A model generated the notes under the pieces. It had not been told where the DNA came from and ran no database searches. It saw only the letters and a list, made by a program, of their open reading frames with translations. Source: Solirubrobacterales bacterium (GTDB lineage: Bacteria > Actinomycetota > Thermoleophilia > Solirubrobacterales > Solirubrobacteraceae). Taken from it: a stretch of DNA of 5,511 nucleotides. Where the stretch lies: assembly GCA_017354065.1 (NCBI GenBank), contig JAFMRN010000173.1:1-5511 (forward strand). Reading direction: 5' to 3'. How positions within the stretch are numbered: position 1 is the stretch's first letter; each line of letters opens with the position of its first letter. Made by a program: the position numbers and the translations under genes. Of the stretch, positions 1 to 5,511 are shown piece by piece.

Positions 1-565
1 AGTTCTTCACCCCGGTGTCGAGCATCGCGATCCGGACCTGCGCAGCGCCATCTCCGGCGGTGCTCGATTCACAAAGAGCACCGCCGACGGTGACTTCCCT
101 GGCCAGGTCGCGCCCGGCCATCGCGGGCTCATCGGCGATCAGCGCCCGCGCCCGATCCTCGCTTACGCTTTCCGGGAAGACCCCGCCGCGCATCGCGCCG
201 GCGTCGCGGATGTGGCGCACCAGCGCGCGCGTGTCGACCCCGCTGATCGCGGGAACGCCGTGGGCGCGCAGCCAGCTCAGCCAGCCGGCTTCCGATCCCG
301 GGGCGTCCGGGTGGTCGACGGCGGCGCGCATGATCGCGGCGCGCGCGTGAATCTGCGTCGACTCCATCGCGCTCTGAGCGACCCCGTAGTTGCCGATCTG
401 CGGGTAGGTGAAGGTGATCAGCTGGCCGGCGAAGCTGGGGTCTGACATCGCCTCCTGGTAGCCGGACATGGACGTCGTGAAGACGATCTCCCCGACCGCG
501 TGCGCGTCGGCCCCGCACGCCTCCCCGTCAAAGCGGGTTCCGTCCTCGAGCAACACGTAGCTCAT
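1..565 (-). CDS. carA: Carbamoyl-phosphate synthetase small (glutaminase) subunit, N-terminal half, cut by window edge
   Basis: CarA hydrolyses glutamine and passes ammonia to CarB, which makes carbamoyl phosphate for pyrimidine and arginine synthesis in the cytoplasm. Only the first 188 residues are in the window; the family is usually about 350-390 residues. The start ATG (565-563) overlaps the pyrC stop as ATGA. The visible part is the conserved N-terminal domain: a start of the type MSYVLLEDGT, then VFTTSMSGYQEAMSDPSF (about 28-45), ITFTYPQIGNYG (about 50-61) and GVDTRALVRHIRDAGAM (109-125). These are diagnostic family blocks. The sequence ends at LDTGVKN, where the class I amidotransferase domain begins, so the catalytic Cys and His-Glu lie outside and cannot be checked. 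No clear Shine-Dalgarno precedes the start, so expression probably depends on translation of pyrC. carB would be expected further downstream, which is inference. The identification is secure. Confidence 0.96.
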   Translation of the reverse strand, partial: MSYVLLEDGTRFDGEACGADAHAVGEIVFTTSMSGYQEAMSDPSFAGQLITFTYPQIGNYGVAQSAMESTQIHARAAIMRAAVDHPDAPGSEAGWLSWLRAHGVPAISGVDTRALVRHIRDAGAMRGGVFPESVSEDRARALIADEPAMAGRDLAREVTVGGALCESSTAGDGAAQVRIAMLDTGVKN

Positions 566-1881
566 GACTCGTACACCAGCTGTCCTGCGGCGAGCGTCAG
601 CTCGACCACCCCGTTCAGCCGGCGCCCCTCAAAGCAGCAGTTCCCAGAGCGCGACACGTAGCCGTCCTGGCCCACAACCCAGTCTGCCTCAAGGTCCACC
701 AGCGTCAGGTTGGCGGTCTGGCCGGTCTCGATCCGCGGGATCTCCAGCCCGTACAGCGCGCCGCCCGCGGTGATCCGCTCGATCAGGAGCTCCAGCGTCA
801 GCACCCCGGGTTTCACGAGCTCGGTGTAGATCGCGCTGAAGGCCGTCTCTGAGCCGGTGGTGCCCATCGGGGCCTGCTCAAAGGGCTGCTCCTTCTCATG
901 CCGCGCGTGGGGCGCGTGATCGGTCGCGATGCAGGCGATCACCCCGGAGCGGAGCCCGTCGATCACGGCCTGGCGGTCCTCCTCGGCGCGCAGCGGCGGG
1001 TTCATCTTGAAGCGGCTGTCGAGGCTGTATACGGCCTCATCGGTCAGCGTCAGATGGTGCGGGGTGGCCTCACCGCTGATCCGGGCGCCAAGATTTTCGG
1101 CCGCCTTTGAGGCGGCCGCCAGGGCAGCCACCGACTCCTTGGCGGACAGGTGCTGGAAGTGCATCGCGGCTCCCTCGAACAGCGCCAGCGCGGCGTCGCG
1201 GGCGACGAACGTCGATTCTGAGACTGACGGGATCCCGGCCAGCCCCAGCCGCGCCGAGACCGGCCCCTCATGCATGACGCCCGCACCGGACAGCGTCGGA
1301 TCCTCCTCGTGCAGCGCGATCACGCCGCCTGACAGGCGCTGGTACTGGAGCGCGCGGCGCAGCATCCCGGCGGAGGTCAGCGGCTTGCCGTCATCTGTGA
1401 AGCCGAGCGCGCCGGCGTCGGCCAGCGCGGCCATTTCGGTCAGCTCCGCTCCGGCCAGCCCGGCGGTGATCGAGGCGAGCACGCCGGTCGGGATCACGGC
1501 GCTTCTCTGTGCCTGCGCGATAACCGACTCGAGCACCGGCAGCGCGTCGATCGTCGGCGTCGTGTTCGGCATCGCGATGATCTGGCAGAAGCCCCCCGCG
1601 GCGGCCGCGGCGCTGCCTGAGGCGATGTCCTCCTTGTACTCCTGGCCGGGGCTGCGCAGGTGCACGTGCGGGTCGACGAAACCCGGGAACAGGTGCTTGC
1701 CGTGCGCTTGGAGCGTGCGCTCGGCGGTGCCGGTGCTGCCCGGCGGCGAGATCTCGGCTATCTGCCCGTGCTTGATCAGCACGTCGTGGGGGCCGTCGAT
1801 CCCGCTGCGGGGGTCGAGCACGTGCGCGCCGGCGATCAGCAGCTCAGCGGTTTGACCGGCTCTCTGGAACAGCTTGTTCAT
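562..1881 (-). CDS. pyrC: Dihydroorotase, class I, apparently active
   Basis: The enzyme cyclises N-carbamoyl-aspartate to dihydroorotate, the third step of UMP synthesis. The product has 439 residues, normal for the long Bacillus/Aquifex-type (class I) enzymes of the amidohydrolase superfamily. Visible motifs in order are DPHVHLRSPGQEYKEDI (70-86, metal ligands H72 and H74), MPNTTPT (104-110, substrate contacts), FTDDG (161-165, where D164 fits the bridging aspartate by spacing), HEED (H191), HLSAKES (H244), a GEATPHHLTLT block (270-280), MNPPLR (293-298), and TDHAPH (320-325, catalytic D321). All expected ligands are present, so this is not one of the inactive pseudo-dihydroorotases that sit beside some pyrB genes. 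The ATG at 1881 overlaps the pyrB stop by four bases, and the gene's own stop overlaps the carA start in the same way. No other in-frame start gives a better N-terminus. The family block begins near residue 13 (AELLIAGAHVLDP), so about a dozen leading residues are extra. Confidence 0.97.
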   Translation of the reverse strand: MNKLFQRAGQTAELLIAGAHVLDPRSGIDGPHDVLIKHGQIAEISPPGSTGTAERTLQAHGKHLFPGFVDPHVHLRSPGQEYKEDIASGSAAAAAGGFCQIIAMPNTTPTIDALPVLESVIAQAQRSAVIPTGVLASITAGLAGAELTEMAALADAGALGFTDDGKPLTSAGMLRRALQYQRLSGGVIALHEEDPTLSGAGVMHEGPVSARLGLAGIPSVSESTFVARDAALALFEGAAMHFQHLSAKESVAALAAASKAAENLGARISGEATPHHLTLTDEAVYSLDSRFKMNPPLRAEEDRQAVIDGLRSGVIACIATDHAPHARHEKEQPFEQAPMGTTGSETAFSAIYTELVKPGVLTLELLIERITAGGALYGLEIPRIETGQTANLTLVDLEADWVVGQDGYVSRSGNCCFEGRRLNGVVELTLAAGQLVYES

Positions 1882-2777
1882 GCCGGCACCGTCAGCAGCT
1901 CATAGAACACGGCCATCCGCACGGCGACTCCCGCCTGCACCTGGGAGCCGATCAGGGAGACGTCGGAGTCAATCGCCTCACCGGACAGCTCGAGCCCGCG
2001 GTTGACCGGGCCGGGGTGCATCAGCAGCTGGCCGGGGCGCAGCCGCGCGCTGTTGATCTGGTAGCGCTGGGCGTACTCGCGCAGGGTCGGGATGTAGGCC
2101 GATTCCATCCGCTCCTGTTGCATCCGCAGCACGTAGACGACGTCAGCCTCGTGCAGGCGCTCGAGGCTCGGGGTCGCTGCCGCGCCGAGCTGCTCGATCC
2201 CGCGCGGCAGCAGCGTCGGCGGACCGGCGACGGTGACCTTTGCGCCCATCCCTCCGAACGCGAGGATGTTCGAGCGCGCGACGCGCGAGTGCGTGACGTC
2301 GCCGACGATCCAGATGTTCAGGCCCTCGAGCGAGCCGAGCCGCCGGCGCAGCGTAAACACGTCAAGCAGCGCCTGGGTCGGATGCTCGTGCTTGCCGTCC
2401 CCGGCGTTGATCACGGCCGCGTCGGTCCAGGGCACCACCAGCGCGGCGGTACCGGCGTGCGGTGAGCGGATCACGATCGCCGCCGGGTCATACGCCGACA
2501 GGGTCTGCACGGTGTCGCGCAGGGACTCGCCCTTGTCGACGGCGGAGCCGGCCGCGCGGATGTTGACCACGTCAGCTGACAGCCGCTTGGCGGCCAGCTC
2601 GAAGCTCGATGAGGTCCGCGTGCTGGACTCGTAGAAGAGGTTCACGACCGTGCGGCCACGCAATGCCGGCACCTTCTTGATCTCGCGACCGGAGACCTCG
2701 GCGAAGGACTCGGCGCGGTCGAGGATTCGCTCGATCCCGGCGCGGTCGAGGTCCTCAATCGACAGTAGATGGCTCAT
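1878..2777 (-). CDS. pyrB: Aspartate carbamoyltransferase catalytic chain
   Basis: PyrB condenses carbamoyl phosphate with aspartate to give N-carbamoyl-aspartate, the committed step of pyrimidine synthesis. At 299 residues it is close to the usual 300-310. The N-terminal carbamoyl-phosphate domain carries FYESSTRTSSSFE (48-60, with the STRTS phosphate-binding signature at 52-56), DKGES (81-85, K82 reaching the neighbouring active site) and HEHPTQALLD (130-139, with H132). The C-terminal aspartate domain carries VGDVTHSRVARSN (158-170), LRMQQER (217-223) and HPGPVNRG (254-261). The motif set separates it from ornithine carbamoyltransferase. No regulatory pyrI chain is visible, so control is more likely through the PyrR element upstream than through an allosteric subunit, which is inference. 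The ATG at 2777 overlaps the pyrR stop as ATGA, and the stop overlaps the pyrC start likewise. The stretch before the ATG has only a weak GGTGAG-like match to a ribosome binding site. Confidence 0.97.
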   Translation of the reverse strand: MSHLLSIEDLDRAGIERILDRAESFAEVSGREIKKVPALRGRTVVNLFYESSTRTSSSFELAAKRLSADVVNIRAAGSAVDKGESLRDTVQTLSAYDPAAIVIRSPHAGTAALVVPWTDAAVINAGDGKHEHPTQALLDVFTLRRRLGSLEGLNIWIVGDVTHSRVARSNILAFGGMGAKVTVAGPPTLLPRGIEQLGAAATPSLERLHEADVVYVLRMQQERMESAYIPTLREYAQRYQINSARLRPGQLLMHPGPVNRGLELSGEAIDSDVSLIGSQVQAGVAVRMAVFYELLTVPA

Positions 2778-3343
2778 CCGCTCACCGGGGCGATCGCCAC
2801 GTGGTCCTCGCCGTCGACTTCCTGGACGCGCACGTTGACGCGCTGGTCCTGGGCTGTCGGCAGGTTCTTGCCCACGTAGTCAGGCCGGATCGGCAGCTCG
2901 CGGTGGCCGCGGTCGACCAGCACCGCCAGCTGGATCTTCGCCGGCCGGCCGTAGTCGAAGATCGCATCGATCGCCGCGCGCACGGTGCGCCCGGTGTAGA
3001 GCACGTCGTCGACGATCACGACGGTGCGCTGCTCGAGCTCGAACTCGACGTGGCTGGCGAGAACCTCGGGGGCGGCGCGGCGCAGTGCCAGATCGTCGCG
3101 GTAAAAGCTGATGTCGACGTCCCCGAGCGGTACGTCGCCGCCTGACAGCTCGGTCAGCTGCGCGTGCAGCCGCTGGGCGAGGATCGCGCCGCGGCGGTGG
3201 ATGCCGACCAACGCGATGCTGTTCCCGCCCGCGCCAGGGTTCTTCTGAACGCCGCCGGGATTCTTCTCGACGATCTCATGGGCGATCCGCACAAGCGTGC
3301 GGCGCATGTCATCGCGGTCGAGTACGACCGTCGGCTTCGGCAC
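2774..3343 (-). CDS. pyrR: PyrR: pyr mRNA-binding regulator and uracil phosphoribosyltransferase homologue
   Basis: PyrR proteins bind a hairpin in pyr mRNA when UMP/UTP is plentiful and lower operon expression. Many also convert uracil and PRPP to UMP. The product has 189 residues, within the family range. Landmarks are a VLDRDDMRRTLVRIAHEIVE start region (7-26), VGIHRRGAILAQRL (46-59), SFYRDDL (79-85), the PRPP-binding motif VVIVDDVLYTGRT (108-120), and the PyrR-specific block LVDRGHRELPIRPDYVGKN (142-160). The start is GTG (3343-3341); it is preferred because AGGAAGGA lies nine bases upstream and it yields the usual N-terminus. Residues 25-38 are a tandem duplication (VEKNPGG then VQKNPGA) between the first helix and first strand, which lengthens that loop. 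The gene leads the pyr operon and lies 78 bases after rnz. Its leader carries a PyrR-binding hairpin over the ribosome binding site, which points to autoregulation. Confidence 0.96.
   Translation of the reverse strand: MPKPTVVLDRDDMRRTLVRIAHEIVEKNPGGVQKNPGAGGNSIALVGIHRRGAILAQRLHAQLTELSGGDVPLGDVDISFYRDDLALRRAAPEVLASHVEFELEQRTVVIVDDVLYTGRTVRAAIDAIFDYGRPAKIQLAVLVDRGHRELPIRPDYVGKNLPTAQDQRVNVRVQEVDGEDHVAIAPVSG
3230..3271 (-). repeat. In-frame 21-bp tandem duplication inside pyrR
   Basis: Codons 25-31 and 32-38 of pyrR encode VEKNPGG and VQKNPGA. At the DNA level the two 21-base units match at about 16 of 21 positions, with a shared TTCTTCT core when read on the plus strand. The divergence at several positions shows it is not a fresh replication slip. 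The inserted residues fall in the loop between helix 1 and strand 1, away from the PRPP motif, so the enzyme fold should be intact, which is inference. Confidence 0.75.
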
Positions 3344-3352
3344 TGCAGCTGT

Positions 3353-3360
3353 TCCTTCCT
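3353..3360 (-). promoter_or_regulatory. Shine-Dalgarno of pyrR
   Basis: On the minus strand AGGAAGGA ends nine bases before the GTG start of pyrR. It is the strongest ribosome binding site in the pyr operon and decides the GTG start. Most of it pairs into the basal stem of the PyrR-type hairpin, so access to it is probably the controlled step. Confidence 0.75.
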
Positions 3361-3384
3361 GGCCTCACGGGGCCGGGTTAAAGG
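3354..3384 (-). promoter_or_regulatory. PyrR-binding RNA hairpin in the pyr leader, sequestering the ribosome binding site
   Basis: The minus strand at 3374-3361 reads GGCCCCGTGAGGCC. This matches the established PyrR-binding consensus ARUCCNGNGAGGYU at 11 of 14 positions. The three differences keep or improve pairing: A1-U14 becomes G-C, and U3 becomes C opposite G12. The hexaloop CCGUGA fits CNGNGA exactly. Below the GGCC/GGCC upper stem come a C-A mismatch, a CC/GG pair, a three-base 5' bulge (UAA) and a CCUU/AAGG basal stem. The AAGG strand is part of the pyrR Shine-Dalgarno. There is no terminator or U-run between the hairpin and the start codon. The layout therefore fits translational repression, as described for mycobacterial pyr leaders, rather than Bacillus-type attenuation. 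Sequence and pairing are seen directly; the mechanism is inference. Confidence 0.82.
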
Positions 3385-3398
3385 CGACTGTGCGGCGG

Positions 3399-3407
3399 AG
3401 CCTAGCA
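3399..3407 (-). promoter_or_regulatory. Candidate extended -10 promoter element for the pyr operon
   Basis: The minus strand reads TGCTAGGCT, which fits TGN followed by TANNNT, the extended -10 form common in actinobacteria. An A at 3391, eight bases past the hexamer, would be a reasonable start site. It would give a leader of about 48 bases holding the complete PyrR hairpin. There is no recognisable -35 at 16-18 bases upstream, where the rnz 3' end lies. Read-through from rnz is possible as well. Confidence 0.4.
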
Positions 3408-3421
3408 GTGCCTCCGGTCGG

Positions 3422-4381
3422 CTAGGTAGCCGAGCCGAGCGAGGCTTCGGCCGGCTGGTCCTCCCAGCGGATCAGCTCCGGCTCGCCGCGCTCAGGCAGC
3501 GGCACGTCGATCACGTCAAAGTCGCGCGGGACGACCGTGTTGGCGAAGATCTCACGGGCCTCGTCGCGGATCACGCGCGGCAAGTAGCGGATCGAGATGT
3601 GGTTCAGCGCCAGCAGCTTCACCTGGGCCGCCCGCGCAAGGCCCGCGGCCTGCGTGCCGGTTGAATGCCCGGTCTCATGCGCGCGCTCGGCGTCCTCGAT
3701 GCCGAAGGTTCCCTCATGCACCAGCACGTCGCTGCCGTGGGCCGCGATCTCCAGCGCCTCACACGGGCGGGTATCCCCGGAGAAGGTCAGCTTGCGGCCG
3801 GGACGCGGCGGACCCATGACATCCGCGGGGCTGACCCCGTCGACGGTCTCGCCGCGCTGGAGCCTGCCCCATGCCGGGCCTTCCGGGACGCCTCTGGCGC
3901 GCGCCGCGGCGGGATCGAACACGCCCGGCCGTTCGAGCTCGTAGAGCACGTAGGCGTAACAGGTGCCGCGGTGCTGAACCGGGACCACGGCGATCTCATA
4001 ACCGTCGCGCTCGATCACCTCACCGGGCTGCACCTCGTTGACGTGCAGCGGGTAGCTGACCCGGCCCGAATGCTTGGTCACGTCGGAGATCAGCTCCGCC
4101 AGCCCGCGCGGGCCGTGCACGGTCAGCGGGGTCTCGCGTCCGCGCAGGTCGAAGGTCTTCAACAGGCCCGGCAGCCCCAGCCAATGATCGGCGTGCAGGT
4201 GTGTGATGAACACCTCATCGAGCTCGGCCAGGCCGACCGAGCGGACCAGCTGGCGCTGGGTCCCCTCCCCGCAGTCGATCAGGATCCGGTCACTGCCACG
4301 CCGGATCACGGCTCCGGGCATGCCGCGGCGCAGCGTCGGTTGGGAGCCGCCGGTGCCGGCAAAGAAGATCGACAGGTCCAT
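3422..4381 (-). CDS. rnz: Ribonuclease Z (tRNA 3' processing endonuclease)
   Basis: RNase Z is a zinc-dependent metallo-beta-lactamase-fold nuclease that cuts the 3' trailer from tRNA precursors. From the ATG at 4381 the protein has 319 residues, a normal length. Motifs by this numbering are FAGTGGSQPT (6-15), ILIDCGEGTQRQL (33-45), the HxHxDH metal site THLHADH (60-66), QHRG (136-139), a flexible-arm segment of the type GPAWGRLQRGE (168-178), SGDTRP (201-206), HEGTF (222-226), HETGHST (235-241) and NHISIR (260-265). All expected metal ligands are present. An in-frame ATG at 4426 would add 15 residues that look unlike the family. It has GGGGAGGA upstream, but 13 bases away, which is long. The start at 4381 has no clear Shine-Dalgarno and is chosen because the family begins at MDLSIFFAGTGG. 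The gene is upstream of and parallel to pyrR, and divergent from the exported-protein gene at 4464. Confidence 0.95.
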   Translation of the reverse strand: MDLSIFFAGTGGSQPTLRRGMPGAVIRRGSDRILIDCGEGTQRQLVRSVGLAELDEVFITHLHADHWLGLPGLLKTFDLRGRETPLTVHGPRGLAELISDVTKHSGRVSYPLHVNEVQPGEVIERDGYEIAVVPVQHRGTCYAYVLYELERPGVFDPAAARARGVPEGPAWGRLQRGETVDGVSPADVMGPPRPGRKLTFSGDTRPCEALEIAAHGSDVLVHEGTFGIEDAERAHETGHSTGTQAAGLARAAQVKLLALNHISIRYLPRVIRDEAREIFANTVVPRDFDVIDVPLPERGEPELIRWEDQPAEASLGSAT

Positions 4382-4449
4382 TGGGGACCGAGTTTGGCAG
4401 GGGCAAGCGTCGCCTCGCGGCCACATGGCCGCTGCGGGGTCCTCCCCGA

Positions 4450-4455
4450 TAGCCT
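4450..4455 (+). promoter_or_regulatory. Candidate -10 element implying a leaderless mRNA
   Basis: TAGCCT fits the TANNNT -10 pattern and ends eight bases before the ATG at 4464. Transcription from it would begin at or within two bases of the start codon. No Shine-Dalgarno precedes this ATG, which supports a leaderless reading, a common arrangement in actinobacteria. No -35 is evident, and a six-base match of this kind is easy to find by chance. Confidence 0.35.
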
Positions 4456-4463
4456 CGCGGTGT

Positions 4464-4943
4464 ATGCCATCGCTGCGCGCAATACCGATGTGGGCGCGCC
4501 ACCTGACGGCGTTCCTCGTCTTCGCCGCCCTGGTGGTTCTGGTGGTGGTGTTCGTGGACAGCCATCAGAGCCCGCTGACCGCCACCCCGGCGCCGGCGAA
4601 CAAACAACAGCAAGCCGCGGAGAACCGCCAGGACGCGGAGAACGTCGCGGCTCAGCAGGCGCCGCACACCGCGCCTTTGACGGGCTCGGGCACCGCGGCG
4701 GCGGTGCACGACGCGGTCGCCGGCTACATGCGGAGCCAGACCGGCCAGGGGTTCATCAAGGGTCCCTACCAGCGCACGCACTGCCATGCGATCGCCGGCT
4801 CCCGCTTCAGCTGCCGGGTCTCGGCCGGTGGGCTGAACTACCCGTTCCTGGCAGTTGCCGGGACGAGCCGGATCACCTACTGCCAGGTCGTGACGCCACC
4901 CTACCCGCTGCGCCCGATCCCGGTCAGCAGGCGCTGTCGCTGA
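4464..4943 (+). CDS. Unrecognised membrane-anchored extracytoplasmic protein with four cysteines
   Basis: The family is not recognised. The 159-residue product has a short basic N-terminus (R5, R12), one strongly hydrophobic segment at about 11-31 (uncleaved anchor or signal peptide), a Pro/Ala then Gln/Glu-rich linker (about 36-70), and a compact C-terminal domain (about 75-159). That domain carries Cys at 107, 117, 140 and 158, in contexts HCHA, FSCRV, TYCQV and RRC. The anchor orientation would put it outside the membrane, where two disulfides could form. The start is the ATG at 4464; a second ATG at 4488 would keep the hydrophobic segment, and neither has a Shine-Dalgarno. An open frame extends upstream across the rnz start but is antisense to conserved rnz sequence, so it is not used. 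The gene is divergent from rnz. Coding reality is supported by the sensible signal/linker/Cys-domain layout; function is unknown. Confidence 0.72.
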   Translation: MPSLRAIPMWARHLTAFLVFAALVVLVVVFVDSHQSPLTATPAPANKQQQAAENRQDAENVAAQQAPHTAPLTGSGTAAAVHDAVAGYMRSQTGQGFIKGPYQRTHCHAIAGSRFSCRVSAGGLNYPFLAVAGTSRITYCQVVTPPYPLRPIPVSRRCR

Positions 4944-5034
4944 CGTTGGGCGCACATCTGAATTAACGCCGTCTAAGTGGCGTGAGCAGCCGCGAAACTT
5001 CCACCGGTTTAGGGCGTTCTGCGTGTGCAAGATT

Positions 5035-5511
5035 ATGTTCACAGCGCTCCGCCATAGACGCCGTACCGCCGTGCTCGTCGTGGCGCTTGTGGCGATGCTG
5101 TTGCCCGCCGGCTACGCGGCCGCGACCAGCCTCAGCGCGGGCGCCGACCACCACGCCCTGGGCGCCTACCGGACCTACCTCAATAGCCTGATCGCGAGTG
5201 AAGGGTCCGCCCAGAGCGCTGAGCGCTCGATGGTCTCCGGCGTCCGCGACGGTTGTGGCGGAGCCCTGTCGAACCTGCGTCACGCGCACAGCAACTCTCG
5301 CGTGCGCGCGGCGATGACCAACTTCGGCCACGAGATCGACGCGGATCTGACCCTGACCGCGGTGCGCCAGCGCGGCGGCGCCGTGAACCGGCTGGCGGGC
5401 ACGCTGGCCGGGCTGCACTGGTCCTCGTCCAAACAGCGCGCCGTCACCACGAACCTGATCAGCGCCCAGCGCGGCCTGCTCCGGGTCGGCTCCAGCAACC
5501 TCTGCCTGGAT
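5035..5511 (+). CDS. Unrecognised secreted protein, truncated at the window's right edge
   Basis: The family is not recognised. The frame is open from the ATG at 5035 to the last base, giving 159 residues with no stop. The N-terminus is a typical signal peptide: basic RHRRR (6-10), a hydrophobic core TAVLVVALVAMLL (11-23), and AxA-type cleavage options after residue 30 (AAA) or residue 37 (AGA). The mature part looks mostly alpha-helical, rich in Ala, Arg, Ser and Leu, with two Cys in view (74 and 157) and a single Trp (129). A GTG at 5023 is an alternative start (adding four residues): AGGG lies eight bases before it, whereas the ATG has no close ribosome binding site. The gap of 91 bases from the preceding exported-protein gene holds no clear promoter or terminator, so co-transcription is possible. 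What the missing C-terminus holds is unknown. Confidence 0.7.
   Translation, partial: MFTALRHRRRTAVLVVALVAMLLPAGYAAATSLSAGADHHALGAYRTYLNSLIASEGSAQSAERSMVSGVRDGCGGALSNLRHAHSNSRVRAAMTNFGHEIDADLTLTAVRQRGGAVNRLAGTLAGLHWSSSKQRAVTTNLISAQRGLLRVGSSNLCLD

Noticed and set aside
1098..1118. Perfect 8-bp inverted repeat with a 5-base loop (CGGCCGCC / GGCGGCCG)
   Set aside because: It lies inside pyrC codons for an Ala-rich helix (ASKAAEN) and has no U-run after it on the coding strand. GC-rich codons explain it better than a terminator.
929..1855. Long plus-strand open frame (308 codons) opposite pyrC
   Set aside because: It is antisense to a fully conserved dihydroorotase. The translation is Ser/Ala/Pro-rich with no domain, as expected from a GC-rich shadow frame.
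3344..3421. Bacillus-style terminator/antiterminator attenuator in the pyr leader
   Set aside because: Only one strong hairpin is present, and it abuts the start codon with no U-run. There is no room for competing structures, so translational control fits better.
3665..4966. Plus-strand open frame of 433 codons spanning rnz and the exported-protein gene
   Set aside because: It lies opposite conserved rnz motifs and in a different frame from the signal-anchor protein at 4464-4943. Its composition is typical of a shadow frame.
4966..4983. Short hairpin ACGCC / GGCGT after the gene ending at 4943
   Set aside because: It has only a 5-bp stem with an 8-base loop and no following T-run, so it is not a credible intrinsic terminator.
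4290..5042. Minus-strand open frame of 250 codons over the exported-protein genes
   Set aside because: It has Arg/His/Gly-rich shadow composition and no recognisable domain, and it overlaps both rnz and the better-supported plus-strand genes.

Overview
The window comes from a GC-rich bacterium, most likely an actinomycetote. The evidence is the dense GC-rich coding sequence, a PyrR-led pyr cluster and an actinobacterial-type RNase Z. The style of the two small exported proteins would suit a deep-branching class such as Thermoleophilia, but that is only an impression and no marker here settles it.

The left 3.3 kb on the minus strand is a pyrimidine biosynthesis operon. In transcription order it runs pyrR (3343 to 2774), pyrB (2777 to 1878), pyrC (1881 to 562) and carA (565 to the window edge, truncated). 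All three junctions are 4-base ATGA overlaps, where the stop TGA of one gene lies inside the start of the next, so translation is probably coupled along the whole operon. The products are the UMP-sensing regulator PyrR, aspartate carbamoyltransferase, dihydroorotase and the glutaminase subunit of carbamoyl-phosphate synthetase. These are the first steps of de novo UMP synthesis plus their regulator.

The 78 bases between rnz and pyrR hold the most informative signal. A hairpin at 3354-3384 (minus strand) has a CNGNGA hexaloop and flanking stem that fit the PyrR-binding loop known from Bacillus and mycobacterial pyr leaders. Its basal stem includes the pyrR Shine-Dalgarno. This points to PyrR-controlled translational autorepression, with the effect passed down the operon by the coupled starts. 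A possible extended -10 promoter lies just upstream.

Next, on the same strand and upstream of the pyr operon, is rnz (tRNA 3' processing endonuclease RNase Z, 4381 to 3422), complete with its metal-binding motifs. Divergent from it, on the plus strand, are two unrecognised small genes for exported proteins. The first (4464-4943) encodes a membrane-anchored protein with four cysteines and may be read from a leaderless transcript. The second (from about 5035, running off the right edge) encodes a secreted, probably helical protein. No RNA genes, mobile elements, CRISPR arrays or convincing intrinsic terminators were found, and no stretch over 300 bases lacks a gene.
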